Positions 50,818-59,856 of a stretch of 64,000 bases of DNA are shown piece after piece; the first letter of the stretch is position 1; every line of letters begins with the position of its first letter. Location of the stretch: contig NZ_CP053564.1 in assembly GCF_013155125.1 (NCBI RefSeq), positions 5,959,501 to 6,023,500 on the forward strand. The letters run 5' to 3'. Below the pieces are notes generated by a model. It had not been told where the DNA came from. It ran no database searches and worked only from the letters and a program-made list of their open reading frames with translations. Made by a program: the position numbers and the translations under genes. Origin of the DNA: Pseudonocardia broussonetiae. Lineage in GTDB: Bacteria > Actinomycetota > Actinomycetes > Mycobacteriales > Pseudonocardiaceae.

Positions 50818-52332
50818 CTAAAGCGGGCCGCGGCTGTCGCGCACCCACGCCGCGATCGCGACCCGCGACGGGCGGTCGAGCTTGCGCATGATGTGGCTGA
50901 CGTGGTTCTCGACGGTGCGCTCCGACAGCGTCAGCCGCTGCGCGATGGCCCGGTTGGCGAGGCCGTCGGCGACCAGCGCCGCGATCTCGGTCTCCCGGGG
51001 CGAGAGCGGACCGCGGCTCGGGCCGCGCTGCGGGGCGAGCGCCGCGACCTGCGCCACCAGCGGCGCCATGCCCAGCCGGGCGGCCAGCGCGGCGGCCGCC
51101 TCCGCGTGGACGCCCGACCCGGCACCGCCGAGCCGGGCGAGCTCCAGGTGCGCCTGCGCGACGTGCGGGAGGGCGTGGGTCCGCTCGGCGGCCCGCAGCG
51201 CGGCCGTCAGGTGCGACCGGGCCTGCGCCGTGCGCCCGAGCAGTGCCGCGAGCCGGCCGAGCGGCAGCGCCACCGGGCCCTCGTTCGGCGCGTCGGCGCC
51301 GGCCACCACGAACAGGTCGGCCCAGGGCGCCAGCTCGTCGTACACCTCGGCCGCGGTCTGCGCGTCGCCGAGCAGGACGGCCAGCGCGGCGTGCCCGACG
51401 CCGGCGATCAACCACTCCGGCGACTCGCGGGGCACCTCGCGCACGTGCGGCGCGATCGCCCGCCACAGCTCGCGCGCCTCGTCGAGGCGGCCCAGCGCGG
51501 CGAGGACCTGCGCGTGCCACGCCCGCGCCATGTAGGGCAGGTCGTCGACGGCGGCGCGCACCTCGCTCTCGACGTCGTCGAGCCCCTCCCCGGTCAGCAC
51601 CGCCAGGTGCGAGGCCACCACCAGCGCGACGAAGCCGGACTCCCCGGCGACGAGCGCCCGCGCGTCGGCGAACCGCCCGTCGGCCATGAGCAGGCAGGCG
51701 CGCGTCAGGGCGAGGCGCGGGCGCCAGCCCGGTACCCGTCCCCCGTCGACGACGGCCGCGAGCGCGGCCACCTCCGCGTCCTGCTCCCACCGCCGCCCGC
51801 TCTGCCCGAGCGCCTCGATCCGCCAGGCGAGGCCGGTCGCGGTGTACTCGTCCGAGCCGGACGCGTGCCCCAGCGCCACCACCTCGTCGGCGATGCGGAG
51901 CCGCCGCTCCACGTGGGCGACGTGCCGGCACTGCGCGTGCTCGGCGTGCAGCGCCAGGAACCGGGCGTCCGGGTCCCCGTCCGGGGTCTCGACGGGGACG
52001 GACGGACGGCCCCACGGGCTGCGGGTCGCCTCCAGCTGGGCGGTGACCCGGGCGCGGCGCACCGGGTCGGCGTCGCCCCGGGCCTCGCGGTCGGCCAGCG
52101 CGGCCAGCGCCTCGACGCAGAGCCGGTGGATGCGCCCGGCCAGCGGTGAGGGCCCCACGTCGCGGACGACCGTGGCGGCGTCGGCGAGCGCGGCGGCGTC
52201 GCCCGACGCGCGGGCCAGCCCGGCGGCCTCGGCGCACGCCTCCCACGCCTGCCCCGTCCGGCCCTCCCGGAAGTGGGACGCGGCCAGCGCCAGCAGCGCG
52301 GCGAGCCGGTCGTCGGCGGCGCGCGTCTCCAC
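50818..52332 (-). CDS. LuxR-type regulator with helical-repeat sensor domain
   Basis: A 504-residue protein. The last ~65 residues are a LuxR/NarL helix-turn-helix (LSPRETEIAALVADGLANRA, then LTLSERTVENHVSHIMRKL). The preceding ~430 residues are alpha-helical and TPR-like (AWEACAEAAGLARASGDAAA, then EARELWRAIAPHVREVP), with no receiver or ATPase domain. It is divergent from a membrane-protein gene and probably acts on the gap between them, where a 12-base direct repeat occurs. Confidence 0.85.
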   Translation of the reverse strand: METRAADDRLAALLALAASHFREGRTGQAWEACAEAAGLARASGDAAALADAATVVRDVGPSPLAGRIHRLCVEALAALADREARGDADPVRRARVTAQLEATRSPWGRPSVPVETPDGDPDARFLALHAEHAQCRHVAHVERRLRIADEVVALGHASGSDEYTATGLAWRIEALGQSGRRWEQDAEVAALAAVVDGGRVPGWRPRLALTRACLLMADGRFADARALVAGESGFVALVVASHLAVLTGEGLDDVESEVRAAVDDLPYMARAWHAQVLAALGRLDEARELWRAIAPHVREVPRESPEWLIAGVGHAALAVLLGDAQTAAEVYDELAPWADLFVVAGADAPNEGPVALPLGRLAALLGRTAQARSHLTAALRAAERTHALPHVAQAHLELARLGGAGSGVHAEAAAALAARLGMAPLVAQVAALAPQRGPSRGPLSPRETEIAALVADGLANRAIAQRLTLSERTVENHVSHIMRKLDRPSRVAIAAWVRDSRGPL

Positions 52333-52365
52333 GCGCCCACGCTAGACCGGCGAGGGGGACGCCGG

Positions 52366-52389
52366 GATGAGTACCCGGATGAGTACCCG
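52366..52389 (+). promoter_or_regulatory. tandem 12-bp repeat GATGAGTACCCG x2
   Basis: GATGAGTACCCG occurs twice without spacing in the ~100-base gap between the divergent LuxR and membrane-protein genes, near the LuxR start. A plausible LuxR-type binding site or autoregulatory element. Confidence 0.45.
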
Positions 52390-52432
52390 TACCGATGCCT
52401 GCGGCGGGCCGTCGTCCCTACCGTCCCCGGCC

Positions 52433-53038
52433 ATGGACACCGCACCCGCCGTCGCCCGGCGGCACCCCCCGACCAGGACCCGCACCGCCGGGCTGGTCCT
52501 GCTGTGGGGAGGGATCGTCGGGGTCGTGCAGGCCGTCGTCATGCTGGCCGTGCCGGCCGTCGTGGGCCCCGACCGCTACAGCTTCCCCTTCACCCCCGGC
52601 GGCTACGCCATCGCCCAGACCACGTTCGCGCTGCAGCACGTGGCGCTCGTCGTCGGGGTGGCCGTGCTCGCCCCGATGGCCGCGACGGCGGTGACGCGGT
52701 GGGCCCTGCACGGCGCGACCGCCGGGTTGGTGCTGCTCACGGTCATGGAGCTGGTCGCGATCACCGCGGCGGGCTCGTCGGTGAGCGACCCGCAGGCCGA
52801 GCTCGTCAACTCCCTGTACGGCATCCCGACGATCCTCACCGGGCTCGGGCTGCTGGTCGGCGGGTTCGGGCTCGCCCGGGGCGCGCTGCGGTGGGTCACC
52901 GTCGGCCTCGGCGCCTACGTCTTCGTGGTCCTGCTCCCGGCGATCGTCGCCCCCTACGCCGCGGGCCGGGTGGCCATCGGCGTCTGGTTGCTGCTGTTCG
53001 GCGTCCTCGGCGCGCTGCTGGCCCGGGGCGAGCGGTGA
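52433..53038 (+). CDS. unknown membrane protein
   Basis: A 201-residue protein with six predicted membrane segments (e.g. GLVLLWGGIVGVVQAVVMLA, FALQHVALVVGVAVLAPMAA). No family recognised. ATG at 52433; in-frame start at 52367 would overlap the direct repeats. It overlaps the VOC gene by GTGA. Confidence 0.7.
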   Translation: MDTAPAVARRHPPTRTRTAGLVLLWGGIVGVVQAVVMLAVPAVVGPDRYSFPFTPGGYAIAQTTFALQHVALVVGVAVLAPMAATAVTRWALHGATAGLVLLTVMELVAITAAGSSVSDPQAELVNSLYGIPTILTGLGLLVGGFGLARGALRWVTVGLGAYVFVVLLPAIVAPYAAGRVAIGVWLLLFGVLGALLARGER

Positions 53039-53487
53039 CGGCCCCCCTCCCGCCGTTCCAGGGCCTCTCGCACCTGGCGCTGTCGGTGGTCGACGTGCCC
53101 GCGGCCATCGCGTTCTGGGTCGGGGTGTTCGGCTTCGAGGTACTGACCGACACCCCGTCGCTGGGCCTCGTGGTGCACCGCCCGACGCGCGTCGCGATCG
53201 CCCTGACCAGCAACAACGGCAGCACCGCCGGCACCTTCGACGAGCGGCACCCCGGCCTCGACCACCTCGCGATCGCCGTGCCCGGCGTCGACGACCTGCA
53301 CGACTGGCACGCCCGCCTCACCGGGCTCGGGGTGCCGTGCTCGCCGGTCACCGACTCCGGGTCGGGCCACCACCTCAACCTGCGCGCCCCCGACGGCGTG
53401 CCGGTCGAGCTCTACGTGATCGACGCCGCGACCGTCGCCGCCCTGGGCCTGGCCGACGCCGGGGAGGCGTTCGCGGGGTCGCGCTGA
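53035..53487 (+). CDS. VOC/glyoxalase-fold protein
   Basis: A 150-residue vicinal-oxygen-chelate protein with two beta-alpha-beta3 modules: LSHLALSVVDVPAAIAFWVG and LDHLAIAVPGVDDLHDWHAR, the metal histidines being the H of SHLA and of DHLA and a glutamate in PVELYVID. Could be glyoxalase, dioxygenase or resistance protein. GTG start coupled to the membrane protein. Confidence 0.82.
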   Translation: MTAPLPPFQGLSHLALSVVDVPAAIAFWVGVFGFEVLTDTPSLGLVVHRPTRVAIALTSNNGSTAGTFDERHPGLDHLAIAVPGVDDLHDWHARLTGLGVPCSPVTDSGSGHHLNLRAPDGVPVELYVIDAATVAALGLADAGEAFAGSR

Positions 53488-53497
53488 GCCGACGGCC

Positions 53498-55867
53498 TCA
53501 GGACAGGTGCATCGGCTGCGGGTGGTCCTTCTCCCCCGCGTCGTCGGACACGCCCTCCTGGCTGCCGGTGCCGTCCGCCGGGCCCGCCGAGCGGGTGAGC
53601 GAGATGATCACCGACTTCGACGCCGGCTGGTGGCTGCCCTCGGCGGTGTGGTCGAGCGGCACGAGCGGGTTGGTCTCCGGGTAGTAGGCCGCCGCCGTGC
53701 CGCGCGGGGTGTCGTAGGCGACGATCCGGAAGTCGCGGGCGCAGCGCTCGACGTCGTCGTCGTCCCAGCGGGTGGTGAGGTCGACGTGGTCGCCGTCGTC
53801 GAAGCCCAGGGCGGCGATGTCCTCGCGGTGCAGGAACACGACGCGCCGCCCGCCCTCGATGCCGCGGTAGCGGTCGGACAGCCCGTAGATCGTGGTGTTG
53901 AACTGGTCGTGGCTGCGCAGCGTCTGCAGCAGCAGGTGCCCGTCGGGGACGTGCAGCACCTCCACCGGCGACACCGCGAACTCCGCCGACCCGGACTCGG
54001 TCGGGAACGTCCGGGTGTCGCGCGGGGGGTGCGGCAGGACGAACCCGCCGGGCCGCCGGGCGTTGACCTCGTAGCTCTCGCAGCCCGGGACGACCCGCGC
54101 GATGTGCTCGCGGATCCGGCGGTAGTCCTGGCGCATCGCGGCCCAGTCGATGCCGTGGCGGTCGCCGATCGTCGCCTCCGCGATGCCGGTGATGATCGCG
54201 ACCTCCGAGCGCAGGTGCGGGCTCGCCGGCGGCAGCGGGCCGCGCGAGGAGTGCACCGAGCACGTCGAGTCCTCGACCGAGATCCACTGCGGCCCCGTGG
54301 CCTGCACGTCCTTCTCGGTGCGCCCGAGGGTGGGCAGGATCAGCGCGGTCTCCCCGCACACCAGGTGGCTGCGGTTGATCTTCGTGGAGATCTGGACGGT
54401 GAGCCGGGTCGAGCGCAGCGCGGCCGCGGTGACGTCGGTGTCGGGCGTCGCCTGGGCGAAGTTGCCGCCCAGCCCGACGAACACCCGGACCTTCCCGTCG
54501 CGCATCGCCCGCACCGAGTCGACGGTGTCGAGCCCGTGCTCGCGCGGCGGGTCGAAGCCGAACTCCTCCTGGACGGAGTCGAGGAACGAGTCGGGCACCC
54601 GCTCCCAGATGCCCATCGTGCGGTCGCCCTGCACGTTGGAGTGCCCGCGGACGGGGAACAGCCCCGCGCCCGGGCGCCCGATGCCGCCCTGGGCCAGCGC
54701 CAGGTTGGTGATCTCCTTGATCGTCGCGACCCCGTTGCGGTGCTGGGTGATGCCCATCGCCCAGCAGAAGACGGTGGAGCCGGAGTCGCGCAGCATCTGC
54801 GCGGCCTCGGTGATCTGCTCGCGCGTGAGGCCCGTCGAGGCGACGACGTCGGCCCAGTCGAGGTCGGCCACGTGGGCCTTCCAGGCGTCGAAGCCGGTGG
54901 TGTGGCGGTCGATGAAGTCGTGGTCCAGCGCGTCCCACTCGACGAGCAGCGCGCCCATCGCCTGGAACAGCGCGAGGTCGCCGTTGACGCGGATCGGCAG
55001 GTGCAGGTCCGACAGCACCGTGCCCGGCCCGACGACGCCCTTGGGCCGCTGCGGGTTCTTGAAGCGGGTGAGCCCGGCCTCGCGCAGCGGGTTGATCGTC
55101 AGGATCTTCGCGCCGCGGTCCTTCGCCATCTCGAGGTGGGTGAGCATCCGCGGGTGGTTCGTGCCGGGGTTCTGGCCGGCGATGACGATCAGGTCGGCGG
55201 TCTCCAGGTCGCTCATCACGACGCTGGCCTTGCCGATGCCGATCGACTCCTGCAGCGCGATCGACGTCGACTCGTGGCACATGTTCGAGCAGTCCGGCAG
55301 GTTGTTCGTGCCGAAGGCGCGCGCGAAGAGCTGGTAGGCGAACGCGACCTCGTTCGACGCCCGGCCGGAGGTGTAGAAGGTGGCCTCGTCGGGGCTGTCC
55401 AGGGCGCGCAGCTCGTCGCCGATCAGGGCGAAGGCGTCGCTCCAGTCGATGGCGCGGTAGTGCGTGTCGCCCGGCCGCTTGACCATGGGGTGGGTGATCC
55501 GGCCCTGCTGCCCGAGCCAGTACTCCGAGCGCGCGTCCAGCTCGGCGATGCTGTGGCGGGCGAAGAAGTCCGGCGTTGCGCGGTCGGTCGTGGCCTCCTC
55601 GGCCACGGCCTTCGCGCCGTTCTCGCAGAACTCGGCGACCGACCGGTGCCCCGGGTCGGGGTCGGGCCACGCGCAGCTCATGCAGTCGAAGCCCTCGGCC
55701 TGGTTGAGCTTCAGCAGCGTGCGGGCCGTGCGCGAGGGACCCATGCGCTCGAGCGACCGCTTCATCGAGACCGCGACGCCGGTGGCGCCGGCGGCCCAGT
55801 CCTCGGGTTCGCCCACGCGCAGGTCCGATTCGTCGTAGTCCGTCGTCCTGCGCTCGGCATGATCCAT
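53498..55867 (-). CDS. FdhF/YdeP-type molybdopterin oxidoreductase
   Basis: A 789-residue molybdopterin enzyme. GFDCMSCAWPDPD near residue 60 is the YdeP-type N-terminal CxxC. ATFYTSGRASNEVAFAYQLF, DCSNMCHESTSIAL and FPVRGHSNVQGDRTMG are core cofactor-binding segments, and a C-terminal dinucleotide-binding domain follows (VVFLHREDIAALGFDDGD). No twin-arginine signal, so cytoplasmic. YdeP is linked to acid resistance in E. coli; the physiological reaction is not known. Monocistronic or first in a run with the hydrolase gene downstream of its own promoter. Confidence 0.88.
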   Translation of the reverse strand: MDHAERRTTDYDESDLRVGEPEDWAAGATGVAVSMKRSLERMGPSRTARTLLKLNQAEGFDCMSCAWPDPDPGHRSVAEFCENGAKAVAEEATTDRATPDFFARHSIAELDARSEYWLGQQGRITHPMVKRPGDTHYRAIDWSDAFALIGDELRALDSPDEATFYTSGRASNEVAFAYQLFARAFGTNNLPDCSNMCHESTSIALQESIGIGKASVVMSDLETADLIVIAGQNPGTNHPRMLTHLEMAKDRGAKILTINPLREAGLTRFKNPQRPKGVVGPGTVLSDLHLPIRVNGDLALFQAMGALLVEWDALDHDFIDRHTTGFDAWKAHVADLDWADVVASTGLTREQITEAAQMLRDSGSTVFCWAMGITQHRNGVATIKEITNLALAQGGIGRPGAGLFPVRGHSNVQGDRTMGIWERVPDSFLDSVQEEFGFDPPREHGLDTVDSVRAMRDGKVRVFVGLGGNFAQATPDTDVTAAALRSTRLTVQISTKINRSHLVCGETALILPTLGRTEKDVQATGPQWISVEDSTCSVHSSRGPLPPASPHLRSEVAIITGIAEATIGDRHGIDWAAMRQDYRRIREHIARVVPGCESYEVNARRPGGFVLPHPPRDTRTFPTESGSAEFAVSPVEVLHVPDGHLLLQTLRSHDQFNTTIYGLSDRYRGIEGGRRVVFLHREDIAALGFDDGDHVDLTTRWDDDDVERCARDFRIVAYDTPRGTAAAYYPETNPLVPLDHTAEGSHQPASKSVIISLTRSAGPADGTGSQEGVSDDAGEKDHPQPMHLS

Positions 55868-55884
55868 GCAGCGGGACTACCCGA

Positions 55885-56724
55885 TCACGCGTCGAGGAAT
55901 GCCGAGACGACCTCGTTGAAGCGCGCCGGGTTCTCCAAGAACGGGAAGTGCGAGCTCGCCTCGTCGACGGGGAAGACGTAGAGCTGCGCCCCGGGGACCT
56001 GCTCGGCGATGTAGCGCTGCGAGCTCGGGCTGACGTGGCTGCCGTCGCATCCGACGACGAGGGTGGGCACGTCGATGCGCGGCAGGACGTCGCGCCAGTC
56101 CTGCGCGCAGTGGTCGAACAGCAGCGGGACGGCCGCGCGCGGCGGGATCTGCCCCAGCTCCGAGACGACGAAGTCCCACACCGCGGGGTCGGTGTCGCCG
56201 CTGAACATGCCGCGCACGAACGCCGTCGTCGCCTTCTCCGACTCCTCGCCCGCCAGGCTGTCGGCGAGCCCGACGAGCGCGGCGACGTCGAAGATCGCGC
56301 CGCTCTCCTGCTGCTCCTGCGTCGACATCCACGGCACGGCCGCGACGGCGGCGGGCTGGTCGACCGCCACGAACCGGCGGATCCGGCCGCTGCCGAACTG
56401 GTCGAGGTAGCTCCACCACACCGACACGCCCATCGACCAGCCCAGGACGTCGGCCTCGTCGACGCCCAGGTGGTCGAGGAACTCCTGCACGTCGCGGGCC
56501 AGGCGGGCGATCCGGTAGCCGTGGTGCGGCTTGGCGGAGCGGCCGTGGCCGCGCTGGTCGAGGGTCACGACGCGGCGGTCCGGCGCGAGATCGGCGAGCT
56601 GGTGGCGGAACATCGCCTGGGTCTGGCCCCAGCCGTGCAGCATCACCAGCGGGACGCCGGTGCCCGCCGGGTCGGTGTCCTCGTAGGCGAGCTCGACGCC
56701 GTCGCGGGTCGTGAAGGTGGGCAT
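55885..56724 (-). CDS. alpha/beta hydrolase
   Basis: A 279-residue alpha/beta hydrolase: LHGWGQTQAMF oxyanion region, nucleophile GWSMG, acid in VVGCDGSHVSP and histidine in EASSHFPFLENP. RGHGRSAKPHHGY fits the haloperoxidase/esterase group. ATG at 56724 follows AGGAGTGGAC. Same strand, 24 bases after the SDR gene, suggesting a shared pathway. Confidence 0.82.
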   Translation of the reverse strand: MPTFTTRDGVELAYEDTDPAGTGVPLVMLHGWGQTQAMFRHQLADLAPDRRVVTLDQRGHGRSAKPHHGYRIARLARDVQEFLDHLGVDEADVLGWSMGVSVWWSYLDQFGSGRIRRFVAVDQPAAVAAVPWMSTQEQQESGAIFDVAALVGLADSLAGEESEKATTAFVRGMFSGDTDPAVWDFVVSELGQIPPRAAVPLLFDHCAQDWRDVLPRIDVPTLVVGCDGSHVSPSSQRYIAEQVPGAQLYVFPVDEASSHFPFLENPARFNEVVSAFLDA

Positions 56725-56748
56725 GTCCACTCCTGTGGGGATCGTGGT

Positions 56749-57543
56749 TCAGACGGCGCGGGCGTGCAGCCCGCCGTCGACGGGCAGCAGCGCGCCCGTC
56801 ACGTAGGCGGCCTCGTCGGAGGCGAGGAAGAGCGCGGCGTGCGCGACGTCGTACGCCGTGCCCATCGCGCCGGTGGGGCTCAGGGCGTCGCGCCGAGCGC
56901 GGACGTCCGCGGGGTCGTCGGCGCCGGCGAGCTGCTGGTAGACCAGCGGGGTGTCGATCAGGCCGGCGAGGATCGCGTTGACCCGCACCCGCCCCGCGTA
57001 CTCCACGGCGAGGCTGCGCGTGAGCTGGTTGACCGCGGCCTTCGCGGCCGCGTAGCCCGGGTAGGGGTAGCCGGTCCAGCGGATCGACGCCGTCGAGGAG
57101 ACGGTGACGATGCAGCCGCGGCGCCGCGCGAGGTGCGGCAGCGCGGCGCGGGCGCTGAGGAAGACGCTGTCGAGGTTGACGGTGACGGCCGCGCGCCACT
57201 CGTCGAGCGTCAGGTCCTCGATGCCGCCGAGGCGGGCGACGCCCACGTTGTTGTGGACGACGTCGAGGCCGCCGTGCTCGCGGACGGTGCGGGCGACGGC
57301 GTCCTCGACCTGCTCGGGCGAGGTCGCGTCGGCGACGACGGCGCAGGCGCGGCCCCCGGCCTCCCGGACCGCGTCGACGGTGCGCTCGGCCGCACCGGCG
57401 TCCCGGTCGACGACGACCACGCGGGCGCCGTGGGCCGCGAACGTCGTGGCGGTGGCGAAGCCGATGCCGGTGGTGCCCGGGGGTCCGCCGGCGTTGTGGC
57501 CGCCGCCGAAGACCAGGGCGGTGCGGCCGTCGAGCCTGCCCAT
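56749..57543 (-). CDS. short-chain dehydrogenase/reductase
   Basis: A 264-residue SDR. The cofactor motif is the unusual GGGHNAGGPPGTTGIGFATA with an insertion, the acidic VVVVDRD suggests NAD, and HNNVG, the serine in VTVSSTAS and YAAAK complete the catalytic set. Members with this GGGxNxGG motif act on hydroxy-acids or sterols. ATG at 57543 has GGGAGGCGCG upstream. Possibly controlled by the PucR-type gene upstream. Confidence 0.85.
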   Translation of the reverse strand: MGRLDGRTALVFGGGHNAGGPPGTTGIGFATATTFAAHGARVVVVDRDAGAAERTVDAVREAGGRACAVVADATSPEQVEDAVARTVREHGGLDVVHNNVGVARLGGIEDLTLDEWRAAVTVNLDSVFLSARAALPHLARRRGCIVTVSSTASIRWTGYPYPGYAAAKAAVNQLTRSLAVEYAGRVRVNAILAGLIDTPLVYQQLAGADDPADVRARRDALSPTGAMGTAYDVAHAALFLASDEAAYVTGALLPVDGGLHARAV

Positions 57544-57684
57544 CGCGCCTCCCTCCGCCGCTTCCGGTGCCGGTGCTGTCGACGGCAGCGTGCTCCGCGT
57601 CACGCCCGCGCCGCGACCGCGATCCGTAGCGAGTCTCGCGATCCGGCGTGCTCGTTCTGTCGAAGAGCGCAGGTGGGACGTAGG

Positions 57685-58872
57685 TCAGCGCTCGGGGCGC
57701 AGCGCCTCCAGGCGCAGCCCCAGGTGCAGGACGAGCCGGTCGCGGCCGTCGGAGAGGTCCATGCCGGTGATCTCCTCGATGCGGCGCAGCCGGTGGTAGA
57801 GCGAGGTCCGGTGCAGCATCAGCGCCTTCGCCGTGCGGGGGGCGGAGCCGGCGTGGTCGAGGTAGGCGGCGAGGGTCTCGCGGAGCCGGTCGCCGGAGTC
57901 GTGGGCGGCCAGGGCGCGCAGGGCGCGGGCCGCCGGGGCGTCGGGCGGCAGGTCGTCGGGCAGGCAGAGCAGGGTCGCGAGCTCGCGCAGGCCCTCCCAG
58001 ACGGCGACGCCGGCCGGGTCGCGGCGGGCGGCGCGCACCGCCACCTCGGCCTGGCGCGCCGACTGCCAGGCCGCGCCCGCGTCCACCGCTCCCCCGACGC
58101 CGACCGCCACCCGCGCGGCCGGCCCGAGCGCCCGGCACACCGCGTCGCGCAGCGCGGCGGCGTCGGCGGTGAGCCGGTCGGGGTCGGCGGCGGGACGGAC
58201 GCGGACCGCGCGGGGGCCGTCGACCGCGCCCGTGCCCCGCCCGGCCGTGCCGCGCAGCACGACCTCACCCAGGGCGACCTCGGCCAGCGCCGCGTCGGTC
58301 GGGTCGCCGTGCCCCGCCACCTCGACGGCGACGACCACGCATCGTGCCGGCAGGACCGTCCCGAGCTCGGCGACGGCGGCGTCGCGGGCGTCCGGGTCGG
58401 CGCCGAGCAGGGCACGGACGGCGCGCTCCCGCCCGGCGCGGCCCGCGGCGGCCGACGCGGCGCGGGCGGCGAGCAGCGCGGCGACGGCCCCCGCGGCGTC
58501 GGCGACCAGCGCCCGCTCCCGGTCGGTGACGCTGCCGTCGGCGTCGATCACCATGAGCGTGCCGAGGTACTCCCCGCGCACCCGCAGCGGCGCGCAGAGC
58601 CGGGGCAGCAGGCCGAGTGCGGGGGCGCCGGGCACCGTCGCGGGGGCGGTCCAGCGGGCGACGCCGTGCCCGAGGACGTGGGCGCGGACCTCGTCGCCGG
58701 GGTCGCGCTGGAGGATCGCCCGGATCCGCACGGGGTCGGCGTCGCCGAAGTGGCGGCTGGTGCACAGCGGGCGGACGAGCGGGTCGTTGACGACGACCGA
58801 GCGCCCCAGCTCCTCGGCCAGCTCGTCGACGAGGACCTGCACCTCGTCGGCCGCCCCGGACCAGCCCGTCAT
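57685..58872 (-). CDS. PucR/CdaR-type regulator with GAF-like domain
   Basis: A 395-residue protein. Residues ~25-140 look like a GAF domain (GRSVVVNDPLVRPLCTSRHF, APLRVRGEYLGTLMVIDADG). The C-terminal ~60 residues are the PucR helix-turn-helix (LAAYLDHAGSAPRTAKALML, then LHRTSLYHRLRRIEEITG). It precedes the SDR-hydrolase pair on the same strand and probably activates them. ATG at 58872 has GGGAGGTG. Confidence 0.85.
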   Translation of the reverse strand: MTGWSGAADEVQVLVDELAEELGRSVVVNDPLVRPLCTSRHFGDADPVRIRAILQRDPGDEVRAHVLGHGVARWTAPATVPGAPALGLLPRLCAPLRVRGEYLGTLMVIDADGSVTDRERALVADAAGAVAALLAARAASAAAGRAGRERAVRALLGADPDARDAAVAELGTVLPARCVVVAVEVAGHGDPTDAALAEVALGEVVLRGTAGRGTGAVDGPRAVRVRPAADPDRLTADAAALRDAVCRALGPAARVAVGVGGAVDAGAAWQSARQAEVAVRAARRDPAGVAVWEGLRELATLLCLPDDLPPDAPAARALRALAAHDSGDRLRETLAAYLDHAGSAPRTAKALMLHRTSLYHRLRRIEEITGMDLSDGRDRLVLHLGLRLEALRPER

Positions 58873-59856
58873 GCCCCCACCTCCCGTCGGTGCACTCTCC
58901 CGCACCGGGGGCGGTTCGTGTTCTCCCGGTCGGTGCCTGGACCACGGTGGGCGGCGGTGGATGCCGACCTCGCACACCGGCTGCGCACCTCGCACACCGT
59001 CGACGGTGTGTGAGGTCACCACTCGGTGTGCGAGGTGCGGGGGGCGGGGCCGCGGGGGTCGTCGAGGGGCCGTGGCGTCACACTCGCGGCGATCACGGCG
59101 CGGGGCGGCGCGCCCGGAGCCTTGATCGTCGAGAGCGCAACGCCACGGTCGTCAGCAGGGCGCTCACGTCACACTCCCGGCGATCACGGCCGGGGCGGCC
59201 ACCCGGAGGCCTTGATCGTCGAGACCGCACCGCCACGGTCATCGCGCAGGCGGAGTGCCGGCCGCAGCGCCCGGCGAGCCCCACCTCGCACATCCGCCGC
59301 GCACCTCGCACACCGTTGACGCTGTGCGAGGTCACCACTCGGTGTGCGAGGTGGAGGGAGCGGCACCGCGATGGTCGTTGAGGGGGGCCGTGGGGTCCTA
59401 CTCGCGGCGATCACGGCCGGGGGCGCCGCGCCCGGAGGCCTTGATCGTCGAGACCGCACCGCCACGGTCGTCAGCAGGGCGCTCACGTCACATTCTCGGC
59501 GATCACCCCACCCACGGAGCCGGTGATCACCGAAAGCGCCGCCACCGTCGTCGGCAGGGCGCTCACGTCACACTCCCGGCGATCACGGCCGGGGCGGCCG
59601 CCCGGAGGCCTTGATCGTCGAAACCGCACCGCCACGGCCCCCGCGCCGGCCTCGCGCCCGGCGAAGCCGACCTCGCACACCCACCGCGCACCTCGCACAC
59701 CGCCGACGCTGTGCGACGTCACCACCCGGTGTGCGAGGTGGCCGCAGCCGCGCTGCCCGGCCCGGTCACCACACGTAACGGATCACCTCCGATCCGCGAA
59801 TCCCAGACGGCGACGCTCCCCCTTCGCCGCTCGCCCGTGCCCGGAGGAACTCCGCC
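58873..59856. repeat. ~1-kb divergent gap filled with two interleaved repeat families
   Basis: Three copies of a composite palindrome, CACCTCGCACACC...GTGTGCGAGGTG, lie at ~58966-59037, 59281-59353 and 59668-59741. Between them are GATC-ended 70-bp repeats (59121-59190, 59437-59505, 59520-59590) and partial ones (59066-59098, 59211-59250, 59610-59640). No gene. The promoters of the PucR-type and exonuclease genes must lie at its ends. Confidence 0.8.

Noticed and set aside
53498..55867. Formate dehydrogenase
   Set aside because: Lacks the FdhF selenocysteine/cysteine context and the N-terminal [4Fe-4S] cysteines; fits the YdeP branch.
58873..59856. Small ORFs of 80-160 codons in the repeat gap before the exonuclease gene
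   Set aside because: They are produced by the repeats themselves (same residues recur) and occur on both strands.
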